From an uncultured Alistipes sp. (GTDB lineage: Bacteria; Bacteroidota; Bacteroidia; Bacteroidales; Rikenellaceae): DNA of 45,461 nucleotides. The DNA lies in the NCBI GenBank assembly GCA_949285535.1, contig CASDZP010000009.1:1-45461 (forward strand). Direction: 5' to 3'. The notes under the pieces are model-generated. The model did not search any database, was not told the origin of the DNA, and worked only from the letters and a program-made list of their open reading frames with translations. Shown here one piece after another: positions 9,425 through 17,180 of this stretch; position 1 is the stretch's first letter; each line of letters begins with the position of its first letter. The position numbers and the translations under genes are program-made.

Positions 9425-9457
9425 GTGCGCACACCACACGGGTGCGCACCTCTTTTT
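9425..9457 (+). terminator. Rho-independent terminator after the GH92 pair
   Basis: The 8-bp palindromic arms GTGCGCAC at 9425-9432 and 9442-9449 enclose a 9-nt loop and are followed by CTCTTTTT. It lies 64 bp after the GH92 stop and separates that transcript from the third GH92 gene. Confidence 0.85.
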
Positions 9458-9617
9458 AAAATTTGCGACTCATCGCAAGTTTTATGTGAAACAACAATAT
9501 TTATAACTCACGACAAATCTCACGGCAAGTCAAAATATTACAACAACACCGACAAAAGTCGTGATATTTCAAAATCTAACGCAAACCCGAACAAGTATCA
9601 CCAAAACCACAAAACAG

Positions 9618-11879
9618 ATGACAAGATTTTTCAAACCGATAGCGCTGTTCGCCTCGCTCGCCGTAGCGGTTACAGCCTGTCACAACGCCACACCGAGTGT
9701 CAGTTACACTTCGTTTGTGGACCCGTATATAGGCACCGACGCCCACGGTCATGTCTTTCTCGGAGCCAACGTACCGTTCGGCGGCGTACAGCTCGGTCCG
9801 TCCAACCTGATGCAGGGGTGGGACTGGGCGTCAGGTTACCATTACAGCGACTCGATAGTCAAAGGCTTTGCCCATACTCACTTGAGCGGTACGGGTATCG
9901 GCGACCTCGGCGACATAGTCATGCTTCCCGTCACGGGAGACGTACCCGTAGCCATGAACAGCAAAGCGGGTCTCGACAGCACCTATCTGTCAAAGTACCG
10001 TCACGAGAACGAGAGCGTACGCCCCGGCTACTACTCCGTACTGCTCGAAAGATATGGTATAAAAGCGGAACTGACAGCCACAGAGCGATGCGGATTCCAC
10101 CGCTACACCTACCCCGACACCACCGATAACGCCCGACTAATCATAGACCTCGAGAGCGGTATCGGCTGGGATGCTCCCACCGAAGGCTATTTCAGCCTCA
10201 AAGACGAACGTACCATTGTCGGCTACCGTTACTCGACAGGCTGGGCGGTAAACCAAAGGATATATTTCACCGCTCACTTCTCCGAACCCGTTGTTTCGAT
10301 GAGCTGTTATGACGGTCTCGACACAGTAGGCGGCAACGAAGTGAAAGGTGTCAAGATGAGAGCGTTCGTCGATTTCGGCAAGATAAAGAACCTCGAAGTG
10401 AAGGTCGGTATCTCGGCTGTCGATATAGAGGGGGCGGAGCGCAACTATCAGGCGGAACTGCTTGACAGGAATTTTGACGAGGTAACAAAGGATGCGGACG
10501 CCAAGTGGAACGCCTATCTCTCAAAAATAGATGTAGAGAGCGGCAATCCCAGTGACAAACGCGCATTCTACACCGCCTTGTATCACACCGCATTCGCCCC
10601 GCAACTCTTCAACGACGTAAACGGCGACTATCGGGGCGCGGACGGCAAGATATACAGCGACACGACAAGCAACACCTATACAATCTACTCTCTTTGGGAC
10701 ACTTACCGTGCCGCCAATCCACTCTACTCGATAATCGAGCCTCAACGACTGGGCGAATTCGTCAACGACTTCGTCAAGATATACGAACAGCAGGGTCGTG
10801 TTCCCGTATGGCATCTGGTAGGCAACGAGAACGACTGCATGGTCGGTTATCACTCGATACCCGTAATGGCTATGGCATATCTGCGAGGCATCGGCGGCTT
10901 CGACGCGCAAAAAGCGTATGAGGCGGCAAAGGCATACGCCTCACTCGACGAGCGCGGACTCGGCTATGTGCGCACTCTCGGCTACATACCCGCCGACAAG
11001 GAGATTGAGTCGGTAGCCAAAGCCCTCGAATATGCCATAGACGACTGGGCGATAGCTCAAATGGCTCTCAAAATGGGCAACAAAGAGGATTACGACTATT
11101 TCATGAACCGTTCAAAGAACTACACGCACTATTTCGACAAAGAGAGCGGATTTATGCGCGGCAAACGTCTCGACGGCACATGGACACCCGATTTCGACCC
11201 CGTAAAATCACGTCACCGTGACGACGACTACTGCGAGGGTAACGCATGGCAGTATCTGTGGCTCGTACCGCACGATGTCGAAGGTCTTGTCGCCCTTTTC
11301 GGTTCAGAAGATGCGTTTGAGAACAAGCTCGACAGCCTTTTCACCATAGAGGCGGTATATGACGAAGAAAGCTCTCCCGACATATCGGGTCTTATCGGTC
11401 AGTACGCACAAGGTAACGAACCGAACCACAGCACTCCGTTCCTCTACAACTACATAGGACGTCAGTGGAAGAGCGCGGCTATGGCTCGCCGCATCATGCG
11501 CGAGTTCTTCACGGACGCTCCCGACGGTTTGTGCGGCAATGAGGACGCGGGTCAGATGAGCGCGTGGTATGTCCTCACAGCCATGGGCTTCTATCCCGCC
11601 AACGCCACAAACGGCGCGTTCCTGCTTGCGAGTCCGTTGTTCGACAAAGCGTCGATAAATGTAGGTGACGGCAAACGCTTCACAATCGAGGCTGAAAACA
11701 ACTCAGACAAAAACATCTACATCCAAAGCGCGACACTCAACGGCAAACCCTACACCAAGAGCTACATCACCTACTCCGACATAATGAACGGCGGCACGCT
11801 TCATCTTGTAATGGGCGAGACCCCCAACAAAGATTTCGGAAGCTCTGCCGAGGACAGACCGCAGTCAAAAGTCTATTAA
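9618..11879 (+). CDS. GH92 alpha-mannosidase lipoprotein
   Basis: A 753-aa exo-alpha-mannosidase with a lipoprotein signal (FASLAVAVTAC, Cys21). The start at 9618 gives a normal signal peptide; an upstream in-frame ATG at 9561 would add 19 polar residues. GH92 motifs: FVDPYIGTDAHGHVFLGANVPFGG, SLWDTYRAANPLYS, catalytic-acid region YCEGNAWQY (E540), GNEPNHS (E601) and GNEDAGQMSAW (D643). The residue before GNEP is Gln, where the upstream paralogue has His, so fine specificity may differ. It is separated from the other two GH92 genes by a terminator and probably has its own promoter in 9458-9617. The three paralogues together suggest stepwise trimming of differently linked mannose. A terminator follows at 11952. 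Confidence 0.94.
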   Translation: MTRFFKPIALFASLAVAVTACHNATPSVSYTSFVDPYIGTDAHGHVFLGANVPFGGVQLGPSNLMQGWDWASGYHYSDSIVKGFAHTHLSGTGIGDLGDIVMLPVTGDVPVAMNSKAGLDSTYLSKYRHENESVRPGYYSVLLERYGIKAELTATERCGFHRYTYPDTTDNARLIIDLESGIGWDAPTEGYFSLKDERTIVGYRYSTGWAVNQRIYFTAHFSEPVVSMSCYDGLDTVGGNEVKGVKMRAFVDFGKIKNLEVKVGISAVDIEGAERNYQAELLDRNFDEVTKDADAKWNAYLSKIDVESGNPSDKRAFYTALYHTAFAPQLFNDVNGDYRGADGKIYSDTTSNTYTIYSLWDTYRAANPLYSIIEPQRLGEFVNDFVKIYEQQGRVPVWHLVGNENDCMVGYHSIPVMAMAYLRGIGGFDAQKAYEAAKAYASLDERGLGYVRTLGYIPADKEIESVAKALEYAIDDWAIAQMALKMGNKEDYDYFMNRSKNYTHYFDKESGFMRGKRLDGTWTPDFDPVKSRHRDDDYCEGNAWQYLWLVPHDVEGLVALFGSEDAFENKLDSLFTIEAVYDEESSPDISGLIGQYAQGNEPNHSTPFLYNYIGRQWKSAAMARRIMREFFTDAPDGLCGNEDAGQMSAWYVLTAMGFYPANATNGAFLLASPLFDKASINVGDGKRFTIEAENNSDKNIYIQSATLNGKPYTKSYITYSDIMNGGTLHLVMGETPNKDFGSSAEDRPQSKVY

Positions 11880-11951
11880 AATCAATTCCAAAACAGATTT
11901 AAATTTAGATTTAGACTCAGACTTCGACGCATATACAAAACAGACTCAACA

Positions 11952-11986
11952 AAAGGCTGACATATATTCCATGTCAGCCTTTTTTA
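11952..11986 (+). terminator. Rho-independent terminator after the third GH92 gene
   Basis: Arms 11952-11962 (AAAGGCTGACA) and 11972-11982 pair perfectly around a 9-nt loop and end in a run of T (TTTTTT). Confidence 0.9.
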
Positions 11987-12004
11987 TAACTTTCTTTACA
12001 TTTT

Positions 12005-12312
12005 CCGACAAGTTGATTAGCGTACGCCGTCATCATCTTTTACATTCAATAAGTTCAATAAGTTCAGGAAGTAAGGAAGTTCAGGAGGTTCAGGAAGCTA
12101 TGGTGTAATGTATGAAAAGCGATAAAGCGGAAAACGATAGACGTGAGGCTATGCACGGTCAGATGCTGACTTCGTAAAAGACAATGAGCCAACTGAATAT
12201 GACATGGCGGGAAGGGGCTGTGCCCCCTCGTTTTGGTTACTTTGTCGAGTGACAAAGTAACTCCCGCGGAAGGCGCCCTCGGAGAGCCTGTCGGGAGACC
12301 CGTCGGAGACAT
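12005..12312 (+). repeat. Dispersed intergenic repeat, copy B
   Basis: The core runs 12109-12312, from TATGGTGTAAT to GGAGACAT, and contains both family hairpins (AGGGGCTGTGCCCCCT and TTACTTTGTC/GACAAAGTAA). An upstream block at 12005-12036 (CCGACAAGTTGATTAGCGTA followed by CGCCGTCA) is shared with copy D at 25386. Between them lies a low-complexity stretch built of AAGTTCA/AGGAAGTTCAGG units (about 12047-12107). The GGAGACAT end faces an inverted copy of the thiF 3' end. Confidence 0.85.
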
Positions 12313-12318
12313 GTGTAT

Positions 12319-12572
12319 GAAATAATCGGTACGATAGAGGCATCGGAGGCGATAAAATACCTTGCGGATATCGGTGAGACACTCGAAGGGAGGCTTTTGA
12401 AAACAGACCTTGATAATACGATTTCAGGTTTTCAGATTCTTAATTTTAGAATCTGAAAACCTGAAATTGCATTGTCATAAGGTCTATTTTCAAAAGCCTT
12501 CCTTCGAGCGTCTCACCGATACCCGCAAGATATTTGACCGCCTCCGATGCCTCTATCGTACCGATTACTCCG
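12319..12572. repeat. Fold-back: inverted copy of the thiF 3' end
   Basis: Left arm 12319-12440 is a diverged reverse-complement copy of thiF codons from about residue 187 to the last codon (right arm 12448-12572). The inner 20 bp (12421-12440 / 12448-12467) are perfect. The 7-nt loop (TAATTTT) contains the first two transcribed bases of the thiF stop codon's complement, so the fold sits exactly at the stop. Hand alignment gives about eight transitions, one transversion and a small indel region. It may now double as the thiF terminator hairpin, since no other was seen. Confidence 0.9.
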
Positions 12573-13129
12573 GGTGTCGGGGATAGAACGCCGACGGTTG
12601 GGAGTTGGGGAGGGGGATAGGGGTAGAGGTCGTCGTAATATATGCCATGGGAGGGGGTGAAGAGGGCGACTTGACCCGTCATGCCCTCCGCTGTGGCGTA
12701 TAAAAGAGGCTTGGAGTGCTGACGACACATCTTGGAAAGGTCATAGCGAGCCTTGTAGTTGTCGGTGCAGTCGAGAACGAGACTGCAGTCGGAGGCTATG
12801 TCGGCAAAATTGTCGCAATCGAGCCTCATGTCTATTGGTATAATCTCTATCTCCGGATTTAAGGCACGGAGACGGACGGCGGCACATGAAACCTTGCGCT
12901 GACCTACCTGTGAGGTGTCATATAATATCTGACGCTGGAGATTGGATATATCGACATCGTCACAATCGACTATCACGAGACGTCCGACACCTGCCGCCGC
13001 AAGATAAGAGGCGGCGGCGGAACCCAAACCGCCGCAACCTACCACCAATACGCTTGAGGCGTTCAACAAACGCTGACCGCGTGCGCCGAAGTCGGCGAAA
13101 AGCTCCGACCTGACATACCTGCCACTCAT
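12446..13129 (-). CDS. thiF: ThiF-type sulfur-carrier adenylyltransferase
   Basis: A 227-aa E1-like enzyme that adenylates the C-terminal Gly of ThiS before sulfur transfer for thiazole synthesis. Visible features: nucleotide-binding GCGGLG (31-36), ...VDCDDVDISNLQRQ with catalytic R66, K79, and DCTDN (120-124). The cysteine-containing zinc motif of MoeB/ThiF relatives (YRCLFP region) reads YYDDLYPYPPP here, and the usual C-terminal CxxC is absent, so this is a short form without a recognisable zinc site. It is the last gene of the thi operon, overlapping thiH by 4 bp. Its 3' end forms one arm of the fold-back with repeat copy B, and the final residues (QFQVFRF) are encoded inside the perfect 20-bp stem. 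Confidence 0.88.
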   Translation of the reverse strand: MSGRYVRSELFADFGARGQRLLNASSVLVVGCGGLGSAAASYLAAAGVGRLVIVDCDDVDISNLQRQILYDTSQVGQRKVSCAAVRLRALNPEIEIIPIDMRLDCDNFADIASDCSLVLDCTDNYKARYDLSKMCRQHSKPLLYATAEGMTGQVALFTPSHGIYYDDLYPYPPPQLPTVGVLSPTPGVIGTIEASEAVKYLAGIGETLEGRLLKIDLMTMQFQVFRF

Positions 13130-14289
13130 AACGCCTTACGCTCCGCCGCACGGAATGTGTTGTAGTTCAGAGACAAATCCCAGTCTTTCCATACCACCTC
13201 AAAATCGTGCGCCTTTATCGCTTTCACTATCTCGTCCACCGAACGGTCATCGTTGACGCTGAACTGCTCAAGCTCCTTGTTCACATCATCGTCGGAATAG
13301 CCGCCGGGAGCGGTCTTTGACCCCGCGCTCATGGTTGTTACGCCCAACTCTATCACGTTGTCTCTGAAGTGCGGACGCTCACGTGTCGAGAGCGATATTT
13401 CAAGGTCCTCACTCAAAAGACGATACGCCGTTATCAGCTGCAACAGGTCACGCTCGCTCGTGGGATAGTTGGGCTGGAAACCCTCTCCCACAAAGGGGCG
13501 CAGACGAGGAAACGATATTGAACACTTCGTTCTCCAATATTTGTTCTGTATGTAGTGAATATGCAAGGCGGTGAAGAAAGCGTCGGTGCGCCAGTTTTCA
13601 AGACCTATAAGGTTACCTACGCCTACCTTATATATACCCACCTCACCCATTCTGTCGGGGGTTTCGAGACGATAACGGTAGTCTCGCTTGCGTCCGGCGG
13701 GGTGATAGAGGGGGTAACGCTTCTCGTTGTAGGTCTCCTGATAGACGCATACGGTGTGCAGACCGTGCTCCATGAGCTTGGCGTAATCGGCGGTGTCGAG
13801 CGGCTGTACCTCTATCGAGGTCTGCTCGAAATATTTTGACACGGTGTCTATCGACTCCGCCATGTAATCGACACCCGCATGTTTGGGCGACTCGCCCGTC
13901 ACCAAAAGTATATGCTTGAAAGGGTGACCGCCCGACTGTATCGCCTGCGCCTCTTTCTCTATCTGCTCCTGCGTGAGGGTCACACGACCTATCTTGTTCT
14001 TGCAGTTGAAGCCGCAATATACGCAATGGTTGGTGCAATAGTTGGATATATACAACGGGGTGTATATCTGCATTGTCCTGCCGAAACGGCGACGAGTAGC
14101 CTCCGCACTCATGCGCGCCATCTGTTCGAGATAGGGCGCGGCGGCGGGTGACACCAACACGGCGAAATCTTCGGGCGTTATGTTGACGCCTTTAGCCAAC
14201 ACACGCTCCACGTCCGCCGCCGTGGCGTTCTCTATGAAGAGGGTCATCTTGTCCCAGTCCCACTTCTGTTTATAGTCGTAAAATGTCAT
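13126..14289 (-). CDS. thiH: 2-iminoacetate synthase ThiH (radical SAM)
   Basis: A 387-aa radical SAM enzyme that cleaves tyrosine to dehydroglycine (2-iminoacetate) and p-cresol, supplying the C-N unit of the thiazole in anaerobes. The [4Fe-4S]/SAM motif CxxxCxxC is at C85, C89 and C92 (YCTNHCVYCGF). Also present is the ThiH-like VTGESPKHAGVDY stretch, then the BATS-type C-terminal region (SISFPRLRPFVGEGFQP, STRERPHFRD). Length is normal for ThiH. It overlaps thiF by 4 bp and starts 5 bp after thiG, consistent with one operon. ThiH rather than the oxygen-dependent ThiO fits an anaerobe. Confidence 0.95.
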   Translation of the reverse strand: MTFYDYKQKWDWDKMTLFIENATAADVERVLAKGVNITPEDFAVLVSPAAAPYLEQMARMSAEATRRRFGRTMQIYTPLYISNYCTNHCVYCGFNCKNKIGRVTLTQEQIEKEAQAIQSGGHPFKHILLVTGESPKHAGVDYMAESIDTVSKYFEQTSIEVQPLDTADYAKLMEHGLHTVCVYQETYNEKRYPLYHPAGRKRDYRYRLETPDRMGEVGIYKVGVGNLIGLENWRTDAFFTALHIHYIQNKYWRTKCSISFPRLRPFVGEGFQPNYPTSERDLLQLITAYRLLSEDLEISLSTRERPHFRDNVIELGVTTMSAGSKTAPGGYSDDDVNKELEQFSVNDDRSVDEIVKAIKAHDFEVVWKDWDLSLNYNTFRAAERKAL

Positions 14290-14294
14290 TTTTC

Positions 14295-15065
14295 TCAGTC
14301 GTTAAGAAATGCTGTCAGAGGGCTTGTAGCCGATGCTTTGTCGTTTACGGGCGCCGTTTTGGCGAGGAACGCCTCTCGTCCCGCCTCGACAGCCAGTTTA
14401 AAGGCGTGTCCCATTGCCACGGGGTCTCCAGCCACCGCTATCGCCGTATTTACCAGCACGGCGTCCGCACCCAGCTCCATTGCCGCCGCCGCTTGCGACG
14501 GTGTACCGATACCCGCATCGACAACCACGGGCACATTGCTCTGCTCTATGATGATACGCAGGAATTCAAGCGTCGCCAGACCCTTGTTTGAGCCTATCGG
14601 CGCGCCCAACGGCATGACGCATGCCGCTCCAGCATCTTCGAGACGCTTGCACAACACGGGGTCGGCGTGGATATAGGGCATCACGATGAAACCCTCTTTC
14701 ACCAACTGCTCGCAAGCCTTCAGTGTCTCGACGGGGTCGGGCATAAGGTAACGCTGGTCGGGGTGTATCTCAAGTTTGAGAAGATTTGTTCCGAGCGCCT
14801 CACGGGCAAGTCTCGCGGCAAAGAGCGCCTCTTCCGCGTTACGCACACCGGAGGTGTTGGGCAGAAGCTCCACACCCGGCAGTTTGAGCGAGCGGAGCAT
14901 GTCGTCCTCTTTGTCTTCGAGGCTCACACGCTTAAGAGCGACGGTCACCAATGAACTGCCAGTTGCCTCTATCGCTTTAGACATCACGGCGTTAGAGGCG
15001 AACTTACCCGTCCCTACAAAGAGACGTGAGCGCATGACGCGCCCGCCTATGTTAAGAGTATCCAT
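14295..15065 (-). CDS. thiG: Thiazole synthase ThiG
   Basis: A 256-aa TIM-barrel enzyme that condenses 1-deoxyxylulose-5-phosphate, dehydroglycine and the sulfur carried by ThiS to form thiazole phosphate. Signature stretches: GTGKF near the start, [21 protein letters not shown] (the lysine region expected to form the Schiff base), PIGSNKGL, and [30 protein letters not shown]. The ATG at 15065 (MDTLNIGG) was chosen: it gives the standard 256 aa and abuts thiE, whose TAA overlaps this ATG by one base (TAATG). A longer in-frame start at 15161 would lie inside thiE. Confidence 0.95.
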   Translation of the reverse strand: MDTLNIGGRVMRSRLFVGTGKFASNAVMSKAIEATGSSLVTVALKRVSLEDKEDDMLRSLKLPGVELLPNTSGVRNAEEALFAARLAREALGTNLLKLEIHPDQRYLMPDPVETLKACEQLVKEGFIVMPYIHADPVLCKRLEDAGAACVMPLGAPIGSNKGLATLEFLRIIIEQSNVPVVVDAGIGTPSQAAAAMELGADAVLVNTAIAVAGDPVAMGHAFKLAVEAGREAFLAKTAPVNDKASATSPLTAFLND

Positions 15066-15706
15066 TATCTGAAATATTTTTTCGTTAAACTCAAAAATTC
15101 CGTTGTCATTTTCCGCGGGTCGTCCGCGCCCGCTATCGCTCCTGCCACAGCCACGCCCCACACACCCGTTTCGGCTATCCGAGCGATGTCGTCAAGAGTT
15201 ATGCCCCCTATCGCGACCGTGGGTATCATCGAGTCGCCGATTCGAGCGACAATATCACGATAACCCTCCTCACCAAGTGTCGGCGAGAGGTTCTTCTTCG
15301 TGGTCGTATATCTGAACGGCCCCAGACCAATATAGTCCGCGCCCGCCTCTATCGCCTCTATCACATGGTCAGCGGTGTTGGCGGTAGCACCAATTATAAG
15401 GTCGCCTACAATGGCGCGCGCCTCCGCTATCGGCATGTCGAGGCGTCCCAGATGCACACCGTCGGCACCCGCCTCAACGGCGATGTCGGGATAGTCGTCG
15501 ATTATCAGTACTCCTCCCGCGGCGTGTATCTTTGGCAGAATCACAGACGCAGTCTCTACAATCGTCCTCTTGTCCGCCTCTTTCATGCGCAACTGCACCC
15601 ATCTGCCGCCTCCGTCGAGGAACAGCGCGGTCTCACGCGCCACAGCGTCGGGTGTAGCACCCACGGTTATATATTGAAGTCTCGCTATCTCTTTGCGCAA
15701 AGCCAT
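15065..15706 (-). CDS. thiE: Thiamine phosphate synthase ThiE
   Basis: A 213-aa TIM-barrel enzyme joining HMP pyrophosphate and thiazole phosphate to make thiamine phosphate. It shows the family order WVQLRMK (pyrophosphate/HMP site), [42 protein letters not shown] and IPTVAIGGI. Overlap with thiG is one base. It overlaps the upstream TenI-like gene by 22 bp, so translation of the pair is probably coupled. It is the better of the two ThiE-family candidates for the true synthase, because the phosphate- and pyrophosphate-site motifs are intact. Confidence 0.93.
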   Translation of the reverse strand: MALRKEIARLQYITVGATPDAVARETALFLDGGGRWVQLRMKEADKRTIVETASVILPKIHAAGGVLIIDDYPDIAVEAGADGVHLGRLDMPIAEARAIVGDLIIGATANTADHVIEAIEAGADYIGLGPFRYTTTKKNLSPTLGEEGYRDIVARIGDSMIPTVAIGGITLDDIARIAETGVWGVAVAGAIAGADDPRKMTTEFLSLTKKYFR

Positions 15707-16311
15707 TTTTCACGTATTGTTAAAAAGTTTTCGAGCGTGCGTTTCGGGTCTATCCGTCCTCCGTCGAGGCACCATATCGACCCTATCATGGCGCAACCGC
15801 CAAAGCCCATGTCGGCACACACAGCGACGTTTCGGTCGTCGATACCGCCGAGGGCAATAACCCTGTCACGTTTTGCGGGTGTCAGTCCGAGCAGAAAGGC
15901 ACGCAATTCATCATACGTGAAAGCCGCCTTATAGCCTTTTTTGGAGTTGCTGTCGAATATGGGGCTCAAAAAAAGATATTCCGCCGTCGCCTCATCAATA
16001 ACAGCGGTCGCCTCCCCGAAAGAGTGACACGACACGGAGAGTCGGTCGCCGAAAGGCTCACCACGCTCAACGAATCGACGATGCACACCGCCGATACCGT
16101 ATTTTTGACATAACAAAAAGTTGTGATGTACCCGAAGACGTGATTTATCGAGCCCCGAACGGTCAAAAAGGTCTGCCGAGCCTTTTACCGCCTCTTCCAG
16201 TTCGGAGGCGTCATCCTTGCGCAGGTGTATTATTGCGTCCGCCTCCGCCAGACGCGCCACCGCCTCCGTCTCGCCATCCGCGGCGTAAGGGAGCGTTATC
16301 GCCACAATCAT
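15685..16311 (-). CDS. TenI/ThiE-like protein
   Basis: A 208-aa member of the thiamine phosphate synthase/TenI superfamily. Support comes from IIHLRKDDA, HNFLLCQKYGIGGVHRR, VSCHSFGEA, YLFLSPIFDSNSKKGYK and VIALGGIDDRN in family order. Compared with thiE next to it, the DGVHLG(Q/R) motif is degenerate (GVHRRFVE), so it may be a TenI-type thiazole tautomerase or accessory protein rather than a second synthase. That is inference from motif loss and position. It lies between thiS (1 bp gap) and thiE (22 bp overlap). Confidence 0.8.
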   Translation of the reverse strand: MIVAITLPYAADGETEAVARLAEADAIIHLRKDDASELEEAVKGSADLFDRSGLDKSRLRVHHNFLLCQKYGIGGVHRRFVERGEPFGDRLSVSCHSFGEATAVIDEATAEYLFLSPIFDSNSKKGYKAAFTYDELRAFLLGLTPAKRDRVIALGGIDDRNVAVCADMGFGGCAMIGSIWCLDGGRIDPKRTLENFLTIREKWLCAKR

Positions 16312-16312
16312 G

Positions 16313-16510
16313 CTATCCTCCCTGTGTGGCTCTTATTATGGTTACCTTGTCACCTTCGTTGAGTTTCTCCGTTTCCCAGCGTGTCGCGGGAATGATTCGC
16401 GCCTCTATCGCCACGGCGCATCCCTCCATCCTCAAGGAGAGAGATTCAATCAGGTCTCCGACGGTGCATCCGTCGAAAGTCACATCCTGACCGTTTACAT
16501 TAACCTTCAT
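16313..16510 (-). CDS. thiS: Sulfur carrier protein ThiS
   Basis: A 65-aa ubiquitin-like carrier ending in the diagnostic GG, which ThiF adenylates and which delivers sulfur to ThiG. It starts with the expected beta strand MKVNVNGQ and contains EARIIPATRWETEKLNEGDKVTII, typical of ThiS. It is the first gene of the thi operon, with a Bacteroidetes-type -7 box 28 bp upstream of the ATG. No thiC or thiD lies in this operon, and no TPP riboswitch was recognised before it. Confidence 0.93.
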   Translation of the reverse strand: MKVNVNGQDVTFDGCTVGDLIESLSLRMEGCAVAIEARIIPATRWETEKLNEGDKVTIIRATQGG

Positions 16511-16537
16511 CTTTTCTTCTTTTCTATTTTACCACCC

Positions 16538-16545
16538 AAAGTTAT
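16538..16545 (-). promoter_or_regulatory. -7 box of the thi operon promoter
   Basis: TAACTTTG on the minus strand matches TAnnTTTG, 28 bp upstream of thiS. The same extended sequence ATAACTTTGG occurs before bioA. The leader would be only about 20 nt, leaving no room for a riboswitch downstream of it. Confidence 0.6.
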
Positions 16546-16648
16546 AAAAAAAGATAGAAAAGATGAATACCGCGCGACGTTATTTTTATCATATCCAAGG
16601 ATAGCAGAACAGAGGCACAGAATACACCGATACACGTACAAACGCAAA

Positions 16649-16676
16649 TGCGGCGACATGATAACATGCTGCCGCA
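16649..16676 (-). terminator. Hairpin after ybaK
   Basis: TGCGGCAGCATG pairs with CATGTCGCCGCA around a 4-nt loop, with two internal mismatches. On the minus strand it is followed by TTTGCGTTT, a weak T tract. It separates the ybaK transcript from the thi promoter. Confidence 0.6.
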
Positions 16677-16702
16677 TAATACAATAAACAAGTTGTAAAA
16701 CG

Positions 16703-17179
16703 TTATTTCCCCGCCGTAAGGGGAACGAACGACGCGCCGACAAACTCCGCAAGCTCGGCGGGCTTAACCATGAGCGTGATACCTCTTGCGCCGCCGCTCA
16801 CGCCTATCGTCTCGTGTTCGAGCGCGGAGGCGTCTATGAATGTGGGAAACTTTTTCTTCATGCCGACGGGCGAACAACCGCCACGAATATACCCCGTTAG
16901 CGGCAACAGCTCTTTCACGTGTATCATCTCCGCCTTTTTATCGGCTGTCGCAACGGCGGCTTTCTTCAAATCGACCTCTTTGTCGGCGGGTATGCAGCAG
17001 ACGAAATAACCGTTACGCTCACCTCTCAGCACGAGCGTCTTGAACATCCTCGACGGATCTATGCCCGTAACGGCGGAAGCGTGTGTCGCGGAGAGATCGT
17101 CGAGGTCAACCTCATACTCAACGACACTGAAAGCGACACCACCTTTGGTCAAAAGTCGCATGGCGTTTGTGGTTTTCAT
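16703..17179 (-). CDS. ybaK: Cys-tRNA(Pro)/Cys-tRNA(Cys) deacylase YbaK
   Basis: A 158-aa cytosolic editing-domain protein that hydrolyses mischarged Cys-tRNA(Pro). The YbaK/EbsC fold is shown by KTLVLRGERNGYFVCCIPADKEVDLKKAA, the conserved lysine in MFKTLV, GYIRGGCSPVGMKKKFPTFID and ETIGVSGGARG. Full length for the family. It starts 1 bp after the corA stop, so the two may be co-transcribed. Confidence 0.9.
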   Translation of the reverse strand: MKTTNAMRLLTKGGVAFSVVEYEVDLDDLSATHASAVTGIDPSRMFKTLVLRGERNGYFVCCIPADKEVDLKKAAVATADKKAEMIHVKELLPLTGYIRGGCSPVGMKKKFPTFIDASALEHETIGVSGGARGITLMVKPAELAEFVGASFVPLTAGK

Positions 17180-17180
17180 C

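Noticed and set aside
9425..10129. Alternative + frame at the start of the third GH92 gene
   Set aside because: It crosses the terminator and is Arg/Ser-rich, typical of an out-of-frame reading. The GH92 frame has full motifs.
16511..16702. TPP riboswitch upstream of thiS
   Set aside because: The conserved CTGAGA and ACCTGATCTGGATAATGCCAG-like elements were not found on the minus strand, and the -7 box leaves only about a 20-nt leader.
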